DNA from: Duganella sp. CF517 | GTDB taxonomy: Bacteria; Pseudomonadota; Gammaproteobacteria; Burkholderiales; Burkholderiaceae_D | Reading direction: 5' to 3' | DNA length: 64,000 nucleotides | Assembly: GCF_900110275.1 (NCBI RefSeq) | Contig: NZ_FODC01000001.1 | Location: 434,001 to 498,000, forward strand | Shown here: one piece after another, positions 8,189 through 17,202 of the stretch | Position numbering within the stretch: the stretch's first letter is position 1 | Layout of the letters: each line of letters opens with the position of its first letter | The notes under the pieces: model-generated | Told to the model about the DNA's origin: nothing | Seen by the model: the letters and a program-made list of their open reading frames with translations, nothing else | Databases searched by the model: none | Made by a program: the position numbers and the translations under genes

Positions 8189-9940
8189 GTGATCAACACC
8201 ATCAAGACCGCCTTCGGTCGCTGGCGCACCAGCCCGGCCGCCATGTCGCTGCCCCCCAACCTGCTCAAGAACCTGTATCCGCTGCTGCTGCTGGCGATCG
8301 GCGTGACGGCGCTGGTGCTGATGTACCTCTGGAACGACCAGTCCGGCTACAAGCCGGTGTTCGGCGCGCGCGAGAAAGTCTCGGCGTCCGACATGATGAC
8401 CGTGCTCGACACCGACCACATCCCCTACCGCCTGCATCCGGAGAGCGGCCAGGTGCTGGTGCCGGCGTCGATGCTGGGCAAGGTGCGCATGCTGCTGGCG
8501 GCCAAGGGCGTCACCGCCCAGCTGCCGGCCGGCCTCGAATTGATGGACAAGAACGACCCGCTGGGCGTGTCGCAGTTCGTCCAGGACGTGCGCTTCCGCC
8601 GCGGCCTCGAAGGCGAGCTGGCGCAGTCGATCATGACCATGGACGCCATCGCGCACGCCCGCGTGCACCTGTCGATCGCCAAGTCGACCTCGTTCGTGTC
8701 GTCCGACGGCGACAAGTCGTCGGCCTCGGTGGTGGTGGCGCTCAAGCCGGGCCGCACCCTGCAGCCGGAGGCCATCGCCGCCGTCGTCAACATGGTGGCC
8801 GGCAGCGTCGCCAGCCTCAGCCCGCAGCGGGTCAGCCTGGTCGACCAGACCGGCAACCTGCTGTCGTCGCACATCGACCTGACCGAGGGCTTCGACGCCG
8901 GCAGCGCCGGCAACGAAAACGGCAAGCGCATCCAGGACGAGGTCAAGGCCAACGTCAAGAACCTGCTCGGTCCGGTGATCGGCGACGACAATTTCCGCCT
9001 GAGCGTGATGGCCGCCGTCGACAACGACAAGATCGAGGAGACGGTGGAGAAATTCGGCGCCGACCCGAAAGTGACGAGCGAGGCGATGCGCGAGGAGCAG
9101 GACCGCAACCGCATGGCCATGGGCGTGCCGGGCACGCTGTCGAACCGGCCGCCGCCGGCCAACCCGAATCCGGCCGACGCCGCCAAGCCGGCCACCGACC
9201 CGGCCAGCGCCGGCGACGGCACCGCGCGCAAGAACGCCACCACCCGCCAGTACGCCTACGACCGCAGCATCACCCAGACCAAGCGCAGCCGGGGCCGCCT
9301 GCAAAAACTCAGCGTGGCCGTGGTGCTGGCGCAGGCCGCCGCGCCGACGCCGAAGACCGGCTGGAGCGCCGCCGAGATCGCCAACATCGACAAAATCCTG
9401 CGCAACGGCCTGGGCATCAACGCCGAGCGCGGCGACCAGCTGGTGGTGTCGGCCATGAACTTCCCGCCGAAGGCGGCCGTGACGCCATGGTGGGAAGAGC
9501 GCGACAACATCGTCGACATCAGCTCCTACGTGATCTACGGCGTCGGCCTGCTGCTGGGCTACCTGTTGATCCTGCGTCCGCTGCTGCGCCTGGTGACGGT
9601 GCGCTTCACGCCCGATCCGAAGGAATTGCAGCGCGTGGCCGCCGAACGCCGCGCCGCCGAGGCCGCCGCCGTGGCGGCCGCCAAGGAAGCCAAGGACGCC
9701 AAGGACGGCGTGCTGCCGGCGCTGCCGGGCGCGGCCGGCGCGGCCGGCGCTCCCGCCCTGCCGGGAACGGAACAAGCCGGCATGCCGGTGGTGCCGCTGC
9801 TGGAGAACTACGATCTGCCGCCACCGGGCTCGGCGGTCGACGTCATGGTCGACCACCTCAAGGTGCTGGCCGCCAAGGAACCGGAACGCGTAGCCGAAGT
9901 CGTTAAACAATGGATGCAGAAAAATGGCCGAACTCAATAA
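8189..9940 (+). CDS. fliF: Flagellar MS-ring protein FliF (LfiF)
   Basis: A 583-residue inner-membrane ring protein. The start is GTG at 8189 with only a weak ribosome-binding site. TM1 (about residues 28-48) is followed by the periplasmic YscJ/FliF repeats (KVSASDMMTVLDTDHIPYRL..., LEGELAQSIMTMDAIAHARVHL). TM2 lies at about residues 448-466, and a cytoplasmic tail ends in a FliG-binding segment (VDVMVDHLKVLAAKEPERVAEVVKQWM). The tail contains an Ala/Lys-rich insertion (about residues 485-530). The 3' end overlaps fliG by 17 bp. Confidence 0.96.
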   Translation: MINTIKTAFGRWRTSPAAMSLPPNLLKNLYPLLLLAIGVTALVLMYLWNDQSGYKPVFGAREKVSASDMMTVLDTDHIPYRLHPESGQVLVPASMLGKVRMLLAAKGVTAQLPAGLELMDKNDPLGVSQFVQDVRFRRGLEGELAQSIMTMDAIAHARVHLSIAKSTSFVSSDGDKSSASVVVALKPGRTLQPEAIAAVVNMVAGSVASLSPQRVSLVDQTGNLLSSHIDLTEGFDAGSAGNENGKRIQDEVKANVKNLLGPVIGDDNFRLSVMAAVDNDKIEETVEKFGADPKVTSEAMREEQDRNRMAMGVPGTLSNRPPPANPNPADAAKPATDPASAGDGTARKNATTRQYAYDRSITQTKRSRGRLQKLSVAVVLAQAAAPTPKTGWSAAEIANIDKILRNGLGINAERGDQLVVSAMNFPPKAAVTPWWEERDNIVDISSYVIYGVGLLLGYLLILRPLLRLVTVRFTPDPKELQRVAAERRAAEAAAVAAAKEAKDAKDGVLPALPGAAGAAGAPALPGTEQAGMPVVPLLENYDLPPPGSAVDVMVDHLKVLAAKEPERVAEVVKQWMQKNGRTQ

Positions 9941-10970
9941 ACCGCAGGACCCGGACGATTCCGACTACGCGCACGCCGCGCCCAAGCTGTCGCCGGTCGA
10001 GCAGGCCGCGATCGTCTTGCTGAGCATCGGCGAGGAGCCGGCCGCCGCCGTGCTGCGCTGCCTGAGCCGCGAGGAATTGCTGGAGGTGACGCAGGTGATG
10101 TCGCGCATGAGCGGCATCAAGGTCGAATCCGTCAAGGCGGCGATGCAAACCTTCTTCGACGACTACCGCGAGCAGTCCGGCGTGCACGGCGCCTCGCGCA
10201 GCTACCTGAAGCGCTCGCTGGACCTGGCGCTCGGCGGCGACCTCGCCAACACGGTGCTCAACAACATCTACGGCGACGAGCTGCGCCCGAAAATGGCGCG
10301 CCTGCAGTGGGCCTCGCCGAAGTGGCTGGCCGAATACATCTCCAACGAACACGTGCAGATGCAGTCGGTGTTCCTGGCCTTCCTGCCGCCGGCCCTGGCC
10401 GGCCAGATCATCGACGCGCTGCCGCAGGAGGGCCGCGACCTGGTGCTGCTGAACCTGGCGCGCCTCGACGAGATCGACCGCGACCTGCTGCAGGAGCTCG
10501 ACGACCTGGTGGTGCGCTGCCTGAGCTCGTTCGACTCGCAAAGCACCAGCGTCGAGGGCATCCGCCAGGCCGCCGAGATCCTCAACCGCCTGCCGGGCAA
10601 CCGCGCGCAGATGGTCGAGTTGCTGCGCGCCCACGATCCCGAGGTCGTGGCCCAGATCGAGCTGTCGATGTACGACTTCTTCATCCTCGGCAACCAGTCC
10701 GAGGTGGCCATCACCCGCATCATCGAGGAAGTGCCGCTGGAACAATGGGCGATCGCGCTCAAGGGCGCCGAAGTGTCGATCCGCGACGCCGTGCTCAAGA
10801 CCATGCCGAAGCGCCAGGCCCAGGCGTTCGAGGACATGATGCGCCGCGCCGGCCCGATGCCGATGTCGCGCATCGAACAAACCCGCCAGGAAATCATGGC
10901 CACCGTCAAGGCCTTGGCCGACGGCGGCGAGATCGAAATCCAATTGTTCGCCGAACAGGTGGTCGAATGA
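9924..10970 (+). CDS. fliG: Flagellar motor switch protein FliG (LfiG)
   Basis: A 348-residue C-ring protein that carries the torque-generating surface facing MotA. Three domains can be followed: an N-terminal FliF-binding part (LSPVEQAAIVLLSIGEEPAAAVLRCL); a middle domain in which the usual EHPQ motif reads EHVQ (Pro to Val); and a C-terminal torque domain with the ALKGAEVSIRDAVLKTMPKR helix region and charged residues conserved. The gene overlaps fliF by 17 bp and fliH by 4 bp (ATGA), so expression is coupled. It pairs with the reduced FliM encoded on the other strand. Confidence 0.96.
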   Translation: MAELNKPQDPDDSDYAHAAPKLSPVEQAAIVLLSIGEEPAAAVLRCLSREELLEVTQVMSRMSGIKVESVKAAMQTFFDDYREQSGVHGASRSYLKRSLDLALGGDLANTVLNNIYGDELRPKMARLQWASPKWLAEYISNEHVQMQSVFLAFLPPALAGQIIDALPQEGRDLVLLNLARLDEIDRDLLQELDDLVVRCLSSFDSQSTSVEGIRQAAEILNRLPGNRAQMVELLRAHDPEVVAQIELSMYDFFILGNQSEVAITRIIEEVPLEQWAIALKGAEVSIRDAVLKTMPKRQAQAFEDMMRRAGPMPMSRIEQTRQEIMATVKALADGGEIEIQLFAEQVVE

Positions 10971-11677
10971 AGCAATTCCGCGCCTACCGCTTTCCGCCGC
11001 TGGCCCAGTTCACCAACCTCGCGCACCAGCGCGCGGTGGCGCAGAGCCACGGCCAGGGCGGCGACGGCGGCGCCCAGTGGGCGGCGTCGGTCAGCGAGGG
11101 CTTCGAACAGGGCCAGCGCGACGGTTACGAGATCGGCCTGGCGCGCGGCCAGGAGGACGGCTTCGAGGCCGGCCGCGCCGCCGGCCAGGAACAGGGCCGC
11201 GAGGAAGGCCGCCACGAAACCTTGGTCGCCTACGACCAGATGGCGCGCCCGGTCGACGCCATGCTCAAGAGCCTGAAAAAACTGCGCTCGGACTACCGCG
11301 CCGCCCAGCGCAAGGAAGTGGTCGACCTGGTGGCCAAGGTGGCGCGCCAGGTGATCCGCGCCGAGCTGGCGTTGCAACCGGTGCAGCTGATGGCGCTGGT
11401 CGAGGAAACGTTGGCATCGATGCCACCGACGCGCGAGGAGATCGACGTCTTCCTCAACCCGGAGGAATTGAAGCGCATCGCCGAGCTCGATCCAAAACGT
11501 TCCAAGCGCTGGAACCTGATTCCCGACGCCCGGCTGGAAGTGGGCGAATGCCGCATCAAGGCTGGCGACAATGAAGTCGATGCCGGATGTCATCAACGTC
11601 TTGCCGCTGTCATGGAACAGGTCGATAATCAATTGCAGGCGGCCGACGGCGGCGACGAAACGGAGACGGAAGAGTGA
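10967..11677 (+). CDS. fliH: Flagellar export ATPase regulator FliH (LfiH)
   Basis: A 236-residue cytoplasmic protein, the peripheral stalk/inhibitor of the FliI ATPase. Its ATG overlaps the fliG stop. Residues about 45-80 contain a dense run of GxxxG repeats (GFEQGQRDGYEIGLARG...), the classical FliH helix pattern. The C-terminal half has the FliH/YscL fold signature (KEVVDLVAKVARQVIRAEL and GECRIKAGDNEVDAGCHQRL). Its GTGA overlap with fliI indicates coupling to the ATPase it binds. Confidence 0.94.
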   Translation: MKQFRAYRFPPLAQFTNLAHQRAVAQSHGQGGDGGAQWAASVSEGFEQGQRDGYEIGLARGQEDGFEAGRAAGQEQGREEGRHETLVAYDQMARPVDAMLKSLKKLRSDYRAAQRKEVVDLVAKVARQVIRAELALQPVQLMALVEETLASMPPTREEIDVFLNPEELKRIAELDPKRSKRWNLIPDARLEVGECRIKAGDNEVDAGCHQRLAAVMEQVDNQLQAADGGDETETEE

Positions 11678-12984
11678 TCGCTGACGCGTTACGCAACCTC
11701 GAGCTGGGCTCCGTGCCCATGGCGACCCCGACGGGCCGCCTGGTCGGCGCGTCCGGCTTGCTGCTCGAGGCCGTCGGTTGCCCGATGCACACCGGCCAGC
11801 GTTGCCAAATCGAGACAGTCGGCGGCGAATGGCTCGACGCGCAAGTGGTCGGCTTCCGCGACAAGCTATCGTTTTTGATGCCGTTCAAAAAAGCGGTCGG
11901 CCTGACCACCGGCGCGCGCGTGCTGCCCTCCCCCGAAAAAGTGAGCCTGCAGATCGGCTCGAGCTGGCTCGGGCGCATGGTCAACGGGCTGGGCGAACCG
12001 ATCGACGGCCTGGGCAAGCTCAGCGGCGACTTTCCGCTCGAGTCGCAGCCGCCGCGGGTCCATCCGCTGAAGAAAAAGCCGGTCACCGAGCCGCTCGACG
12101 TCGGCGTGCGCGCCATCAATTCCATGCTCACCCTGGGCAAGGGCCAGCGGGTCGGCCTGATGGCCGGTTCCGGCGTCGGCAAGTCCGTGCTGCTGGGCCT
12201 GATGACGCGGCAGACCGTGGCCGACGTCGTCGTCGTCGGCCTGATCGGCGAGCGTTCGCGCGAGGTGCGCGAATTTGTCGACATGTCGCTCGGCAAGGAC
12301 GGCCTGGCCAAGGCGGTGCTGGTGATCGCGCCGGCCGACGAGAGCCCGCTGATGCGCATCATGGCCACCGAATTGTGCCATTCGATCGCCGCCCACTACC
12401 GCGACCAGGGCAAGAACGTGCTGCTGCTGGTCGACTCGCTGACGCGCTACGCGATGGCGATGCGCGAGGTGGCGCTGGCGCTGGGCGAGCCGCCGGCCAC
12501 CAAGGGCTATCCGCCGTCGGTGTTCTCGGCGCTGCCGCAGCTGGTCGAATCGGCCGGCAACGGCGAGAACCAGACCGGCTCGATGAGCGCGATCTACACC
12601 GTGCTGGCCGAGGGCGACGACCAGCAGGACCCGGTGGTCGACACCGCCCGCGCCGTGCTCGACGGCCACATCGTGCTGACCCGCGAACTGGCCGAGCGCG
12701 GCCACTATCCGGCGATCGACATCGGCGCCTCGATCAGCCGCTGCATGAGCCAGGTCATCACGCAGGAACACATGCTGGCCGCGCGCGCGCTCAAGTCGAG
12801 CATGGCCCGCCACAACCGCGTGCGCGACCTGATCCCGCTGGGCGCCTATGTGCCGGGCGCCGATCCGGTCACCGACAAGGCCGTCATGCTGCACCCGAAG
12901 GTCGAAGATTTTCTGTGCCAGGGCACCAAGGAAGAAGCGCCGTTCGCGCCGTGCGTAAGTGAACTTGAAAGGCTGATGACATGA
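11674..12984 (+). CDS. fliI: Flagellum-specific export ATPase FliI (LfiI)
   Basis: A 436-residue ATPase related to the F1 beta subunit that energises unloading of export substrates. It begins at a GTG overlapping the fliH stop (GTGA). The Walker A motif is AGSGVGKS (residues 164-171), followed by GLIGERSREVREF. The Walker B region is NVLLLVDSLTRYAMAMRE. GYPPSVFSALPQLVESAG and GSMSAIYTVLAEGDD are classical FliI signatures. Length is typical. The fliJ ATG overlaps its stop. Confidence 0.97.
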   Translation: MIADALRNLELGSVPMATPTGRLVGASGLLLEAVGCPMHTGQRCQIETVGGEWLDAQVVGFRDKLSFLMPFKKAVGLTTGARVLPSPEKVSLQIGSSWLGRMVNGLGEPIDGLGKLSGDFPLESQPPRVHPLKKKPVTEPLDVGVRAINSMLTLGKGQRVGLMAGSGVGKSVLLGLMTRQTVADVVVVGLIGERSREVREFVDMSLGKDGLAKAVLVIAPADESPLMRIMATELCHSIAAHYRDQGKNVLLLVDSLTRYAMAMREVALALGEPPATKGYPPSVFSALPQLVESAGNGENQTGSMSAIYTVLAEGDDQQDPVVDTARAVLDGHIVLTRELAERGHYPAIDIGASISRCMSQVITQEHMLAARALKSSMARHNRVRDLIPLGAYVPGADPVTDKAVMLHPKVEDFLCQGTKEEAPFAPCVSELERLMT

Positions 12985-13421
12985 GCCACCAGAATATCCG
13001 CAACCTGACCACCCTGGTCGCCCTGCGCAATACCGAGGTCGAGCGCCTGCAGACCGAGATGGCGGAAAAGCAAAACTTGCGCGAACGCTACCAGAAAAAC
13101 CTCGACCGCCTTACCGGCCTGTACACCAACAGCGGCGCCAGCGGCAACCTGCACCCGGCGCTGGCCGGCAACTGCGGCAACTACAAGCAGGCCGTGATGC
13201 AGATGGCCGACAGCCACCGGCTCGACCTGCACATGCACGAGGCCGACATGGCGGTGTCGCAACAGGCGCTCAACGCCGCCTGGGCCAAGCGCGAGGTGCT
13301 GGGCAAGGTGCTGGTGACGCAGCAGAAGGTGGTGCTCAAGCAACAGGACGCCAAGGAGCGCAAGCAGCATGACGACCTGGCGACCCAGGCCTGGCTGCGC
13401 GGACAGAAATCGCCGGTGTAA
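12981..13421 (+). CDS. fliJ: Flagellar export protein FliJ (LfiJ)
   Basis: A 146-residue, highly charged, almost entirely helical protein, consistent with the FliJ coiled coil that fits into the FliI ring. The sequence itself is weakly conserved in this family; the call rests on size, predicted coiled coil (repeated E/K/Q-rich heptads) and position directly after fliI with an ATGA overlap. It ends the fliE-fliJ block, followed by a 179-bp gap before fliD. Confidence 0.85.
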   Translation: MSHQNIRNLTTLVALRNTEVERLQTEMAEKQNLRERYQKNLDRLTGLYTNSGASGNLHPALAGNCGNYKQAVMQMADSHRLDLHMHEADMAVSQQALNAAWAKREVLGKVLVTQQKVVLKQQDAKERKQHDDLATQAWLRGQKSPV

Positions 13422-13520
13422 CGTTAGCGCCTTGCCAAATCTGTTGTCGCGGCGTCACTGATGCGGTAAACGACACAGTCCCGGCCCGGCGCGACACATT
13501 TGCAACACCCAAAAAAAAGT

Positions 13521-13548
13521 TAGAAATATTTTCATACGGAAACGATTA
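13521..13548 (+). promoter_or_regulatory. Possible sigma-28-like promoter ahead of fliD
   Basis: The 179-bp gap between fliJ and fliD contains an A+T-rich patch. TAGA at 13521-13524 and AACGATTA at 13541-13548 are separated by 16 bp. Compared with the FliA consensus TAAA-N15-GCCGATAA, the -35 matches 3 of 4 and the -10 matches 5 of 8, with spacing one base long. Late genes from fliD onward are natural FliA targets, but the match is modest. Confidence 0.25.
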
Positions 13549-13600
13549 GGGTCGCCTTGTATCAAGGTACACTTCATTCATCCTTTCCAGGAGCACGATC

Positions 13601-14986
13601 ATGGCAGTCATCAGCAGTCCGGTCTACGACCCGAAAACCACCGCCACCAATCTGGCCAACAACTACGTCGCCCCGACCAAGGCGATCCTCGACGCGCAGG
13701 GCGCGCAGGCCAAGGCCACCACGGCCGCGCTGACGCAGCTCGGTTCGGCGCTGAGCGCGTTCCAGGGCGCGCTGGCCGGCCTGACCACCGGCAGCAAGAC
13801 CGTCACCGCCAACGCGGCCACGATCAGCAACCCCTCGGTCGCCACCGCCAGCGCCAACTCGCGCGCCGTGGCCGGCACCTATTCGTTCTATGTCGAGCAA
13901 CTCGCCACCGCCGGCCAGGTCTCGTACAACGTCGCCGACAGCACCGCCACCAACGCCGGCTCGCTCAACATCGCGCTGGCCGACGGCTCGACCTTCCAGG
14001 TCGCGCTGACCAACGCCGACAGCGACCTCGACGGCAAGCTGAGCGCGAAGGAAATCGCCGCCGCCGTCAACGTCGCCGCCACCAACAATTCGCGCGTGTC
14101 GGCGTCGACGATGACCATCAACGGCACCTCCAAGCTGGTGCTGACGTCGACCCAGACCGGCGCCGACAACGCGGTCGCCTCGATCGACGTCAGCGGCCTG
14201 GGCGACCCGGCGCTGCAGGCGGACCTGTCGGCCAAAACCGTGCTGAGCGCGGCGAGCAACGCCATCGTCTGGATCGGCGGCCAGAACGGCACCAAGATCG
14301 AGCAAGCCTCCAACACCATCACCGCCATCGACGACATCAGCTTCACCGTCACCCAGGCCCAGGCCGCCAACGCCACGCCGGTGACGCTGACCGTGGCCGC
14401 CGACAAAAGCGGCACGGCCGCCAACGTCCAGGCGTTCGTGACCGCCTATAACACGCTGCTGGGCGCGATGAACACGGTCAGCGGTTCGGGGGCCGAAGGC
14501 GCCGCCACCGCGCTGTACGGCGACGCCGGCATCGCCTCGCTGCGCGACCGCCTGGGCACGGCGCTGCGCGCGGCCACCGGCGGCCAGTCGCTGATCAACT
14601 TCGGCATCTCCGCCGGGCGCGACGGCATGCTCACGCTCGACACGGCGCGCCTGAACAAGACCGTCGGCGCCAATCCCGCCGCGCTCGACACGCTGTTCGG
14701 CAAGGCCGGCGTCGGCACCGACCCCGGCACCGGCGTGCTGGGCGCGATGAACAAGCTGGCGTCCGGCTGGACCAACCTCACCACCGGTTATATCAGCGCC
14801 CGCAAGGACGTCGCGACCAAGCAGCAAAGCGACGTCACCGACCGCCTGGCGACGCTGGAAAACCAGTTCAACAACGCCTACAAGCGTTATCTGGCGCAAT
14901 TTACCGCGCTGCAGCAGCTGCAGTCGTCGATGACCGGCACCTCCAACCTGTTCACGTCGCTGTTCTCCTCCGACAGCGATAGCTAA
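13601..14986 (+). CDS. fliD: Flagellar filament cap protein FliD (LafB)
   Basis: A 461-residue secreted protein that caps the filament tip and guides flagellin folding. The N-terminal domain (AVISSPVYDPKTTATNLANNYV) and the FliD repeats are visible (AVAGTYSFYVEQLATAGQVSYNVAD; TAYNTLLGAMNTVSGSG). The helical C-terminus (about residues 400-461) with KQQSDVTDRLATLENQFNNAYKRYLAQFTALQQLQSSM completes the D0/D1 architecture. A ribosome-binding site (CCAGGAG) precedes the ATG. It opens the fliD-S-T-K-L-A-motA-motB series that has the same order as lafB-lafU. Confidence 0.93.
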   Translation: MAVISSPVYDPKTTATNLANNYVAPTKAILDAQGAQAKATTAALTQLGSALSAFQGALAGLTTGSKTVTANAATISNPSVATASANSRAVAGTYSFYVEQLATAGQVSYNVADSTATNAGSLNIALADGSTFQVALTNADSDLDGKLSAKEIAAAVNVAATNNSRVSASTMTINGTSKLVLTSTQTGADNAVASIDVSGLGDPALQADLSAKTVLSAASNAIVWIGGQNGTKIEQASNTITAIDDISFTVTQAQAANATPVTLTVAADKSGTAANVQAFVTAYNTLLGAMNTVSGSGAEGAATALYGDAGIASLRDRLGTALRAATGGQSLINFGISAGRDGMLTLDTARLNKTVGANPAALDTLFGKAGVGTDPGTGVLGAMNKLASGWTNLTTGYISARKDVATKQQSDVTDRLATLENQFNNAYKRYLAQFTALQQLQSSMTGTSNLFTSLFSSDSDS

Positions 14987-15041
14987 CCCGCAGTCCCGCC
15001 GCGGCAATCGTGCCGCGGATTCTTACCCGTACGGTGAACCC

Positions 15042-15431
15042 ATGTTGAACCACGAAGCTTATAGCAGTTACCACTCCACCAATCTGGACGCCCAGGTGGC
15101 AAGGGCGTCGCCGATCGAACTGGTGCTGGTGCTGACCGACGGCTTGCTCGAGGAACTGGCGCGCGCGCGCGGCCACATCGTCGGCAAGCGCTACGAGCTC
15201 AAGGCGAACAGCCTGAACAAGTGCACCGACATCATCAACGGCTTGTCGAGCTCGCTGGACTTCGACAACGGCGGCGACGTCGTCGAAAACCTCAGCCGCC
15301 TGTACGACTACTGCGCCGGGCGCCTCTACACGGCCGGCGTGAGCCTGGACCCGGGCATCATCGACGAGGTCACGACCTTGCTGACGACCATCAAAAAAGG
15401 CTGGCTGGGCGTACAGGCCAAAAATGGATAG
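15042..15431 (+). CDS. fliS: Flagellin export chaperone FliS (LafC)
   Basis: A 129-residue helical cytoplasmic chaperone that keeps flagellin unpolymerised before export. Family features are present: an N-terminal YSSYHSTNLDAQVARASPIELVLVLTDGLLEEL segment, KCTDIINGLSSSLDFDNGGDVVENLSRLYDYC, and a C-terminal helical bundle. The start lies 55 bp after fliD. Its last 8 bp overlap the next gene. The presence of a FliS implies a cognate flagellin gene, which is not in this window. Confidence 0.94.
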   Translation: MLNHEAYSSYHSTNLDAQVARASPIELVLVLTDGLLEELARARGHIVGKRYELKANSLNKCTDIINGLSSSLDFDNGGDVVENLSRLYDYCAGRLYTAGVSLDPGIIDEVTTLLTTIKKGWLGVQAKNG

Positions 15432-15741
15432 GCAAGCGACATTGCTGCAGATGGCCAAGAAGATGAACGCCGCCATCGCCGCCGAGGATTGGAAGCTGCT
15501 GGCGGCGCTGAACACGCTGGTGGCGGCGACCTTGCCGCAAATGGCGGCGCAGGGCCAATGGAGCGGCGCCGAACGGGCCGCGCTGGCGGCCCTGCATGAC
15601 ATGCACCGGCAAGCGGTACGCCGTTGCGACCTCGCCACCGAAGACCTGGGGCGGCGTCTGAACGAAATGCAGGCAAACAAGGAGGGGTGGCTGGCCTACG
15701 CCCTCGACAGCGAACAAGCAGACAACGGAATTCAAGCATGA
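15424..15741 (+). CDS. FliT/LafD-like flagellar chaperone
   Basis: A 105-residue, mainly helical, cytoplasmic protein. It lies between fliS and fliK, overlapping both (8 bp and ATGA). This is the position of fliT/lafD, which encodes the FliD chaperone. Sequence identity to known FliT proteins is not evident by eye; the paired helices (DWKLLAALNTLVAATLPQMAA; ALHDMHRQAVRRCDLATEDL) and size fit. The name therefore depends mainly on context. Confidence 0.6.
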   Translation: MDRQATLLQMAKKMNAAIAAEDWKLLAALNTLVAATLPQMAAQGQWSGAERAALAALHDMHRQAVRRCDLATEDLGRRLNEMQANKEGWLAYALDSEQADNGIQA

Positions 15742-17195
15742 GCATCACAATGAACAGCGTCCATTACGCCAGCGCCGCCGACAAGGCGGCCCAGGCCGCC
15801 AAGGCGGACTTCACCGCGCCGGTCGCCGCCAATCGCGGCCAAGCCGCGCGCGCCGGCAATGCCGCCGCGCCGGCCAGGGAGCCGGCCCAGCGCAACGCGG
15901 CGGCCGCGAACCCGCGCCCGGGCGCCGGCCAGGCCGCCCCGGCCAGGTCGCCGGCCAGCCCGGCCCCGGCCAGAACCGCCCAGTCCGGCACCGCCGCACA
16001 AGCGGCCAGGACCACGTCGTCCGGCAAGAGCGCCGAAGCGGCCGACCTGGCCGACGAGCCGGTTGCCGATGCGCCGCTGGCCGCGCCGTTCGCCCAGATG
16101 CTCAATCTGGCGGACCTGTCGGCCGCCGTCCAGGACGACGGCGCCGCCGCGCCGGCCGCCGATGCCGCCGACGCCACCGCCGGCGCCGACAGCGGCGCCG
16201 CCGCCACCACCGCCGCCGACACCCTGCCGGCAATGATCACCTCCATGCTCAGCGCCGGCGCCGCCCCCGGCGGCACGCAGGCGCTGGCCGCCGATGCCCG
16301 TGGCGAGACCGTCAGCGCCGTCTCGACGCTGAGCAACTCGGCCACGCGCCTGAACCTGGCCGCCGCCAGCATCGCCGTCAATGTGGTCGCGCCGCAGCGA
16401 GCCGCCGATGCCGCCGCGCTCGCCGCCGCACAGCAGCAAGCCGGCACCGGCGCCGGCGCCCAGGGCCTGCCCAACGGCGCCGCCCAGGGCGCCCCCGCCC
16501 GGCCAACCGGCGGCGACGCCGCCGGCGCCAACGCCGCCGCGCCCGCGCTCGACGCCGCCGCCCCGACCGCGGCCAACGCCGGCCCGGCGCCACGCGCGCC
16601 CGCCGAGGCGGCCGCCGGCCAGCGCGCCGACGCCGCCCCATTGGCCGGCGCCAGCGTGGCCAAGGACGAGAACCGCGCCACCGCCGCCGCGCCGGCCGCC
16701 ACCAGCGCCAGCGCCGGCTTGACCGCGGGCGCGCCGGCCGCGCCGGCCGCGCCGGGCGCCACCGTCAAGCTGGCCGGCACGCCGGAGCAGTGGCAACAGC
16801 CGCTGCGCCAGGCGCTGGGCGACCGCCTGCAAATGAACCTGCAGCGCAACAACGACCACGCGGTGATCCGCCTGGAACCGCCCAACATGGGCAGCATCGA
16901 GATCTCGATCCGCCACAGCGCCGGGTCGCTGCAGGTGAACCTGTCGGCCAACAACAGCGAAGTGCTGCGCCAGCTCAACAGCATCGGCGACAGCGTGCGC
17001 CAGGACTTGTCGACGCGCCAGTTCGGCGACGTCGCCGTGACCGTGTCGTCGAGCCGCGCGCAAGCGCAGGCCCAGGGCGACGGCGGCGGACGCAACGGCC
17101 AGCAGCGCGGGCAGGACGACGCCCGCACGCCGGGCCGCGCGCTGTCCGAGGATGGCGCCGCCTCCCTCTTTGCCATGACGTCCGAGCAGGAGTAA
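15738..17195 (+). CDS. fliK: Flagellar hook-length control protein FliK (LafE)
   Basis: A 485-residue secreted ruler that sets hook length and triggers the FlhB specificity switch. I start it at ATG 15738, overlapping the upstream stop; a longer frame exists to 15624 but lacks context. Residues about 20-340 are extremely Ala/Pro/Gly-rich and low in complexity. The conserved C-terminal hook-control domain begins near residue 350 (LAGTPEQWQQPLRQALGDRL) and includes AVIRLEPPNMGSIEISIRH and SLQVNLSANNSEVLRQL, the FliK signature. A short Gln/Arg/Gly-rich tail follows. Confidence 0.92.
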   Translation: MSITMNSVHYASAADKAAQAAKADFTAPVAANRGQAARAGNAAAPAREPAQRNAAAANPRPGAGQAAPARSPASPAPARTAQSGTAAQAARTTSSGKSAEAADLADEPVADAPLAAPFAQMLNLADLSAAVQDDGAAAPAADAADATAGADSGAAATTAADTLPAMITSMLSAGAAPGGTQALAADARGETVSAVSTLSNSATRLNLAAASIAVNVVAPQRAADAAALAAAQQQAGTGAGAQGLPNGAAQGAPARPTGGDAAGANAAAPALDAAAPTAANAGPAPRAPAEAAAGQRADAAPLAGASVAKDENRATAAAPAATSASAGLTAGAPAAPAAPGATVKLAGTPEQWQQPLRQALGDRLQMNLQRNNDHAVIRLEPPNMGSIEISIRHSAGSLQVNLSANNSEVLRQLNSIGDSVRQDLSTRQFGDVAVTVSSSRAQAQAQGDGGGRNGQQRGQDDARTPGRALSEDGAASLFAMTSEQE

Positions 17196-17202
17196 TCAGT
17201 AG

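Noticed and set aside
7802-9937. Very long open frames antisense to known genes (for example 795-2813 plus, 7802-9937 minus, 53937-57155 plus)
   Set aside because: They mirror real genes, are His/Arg/Gln-rich, lack ribosome-binding sites and have no domains; they are a normal result of high G+C codon use.
13511-13518. Run of eight A residues after fliJ as a terminator
   Set aside because: No stem-loop precedes it on either strand, so it is more likely part of the fliD promoter region.
16400-16780. Repetitive Ala/Pro/Gly codon tract in fliK as an inserted repeat element
   Set aside because: It lacks a fixed repeat unit and is the usual low-complexity middle part of FliK proteins.
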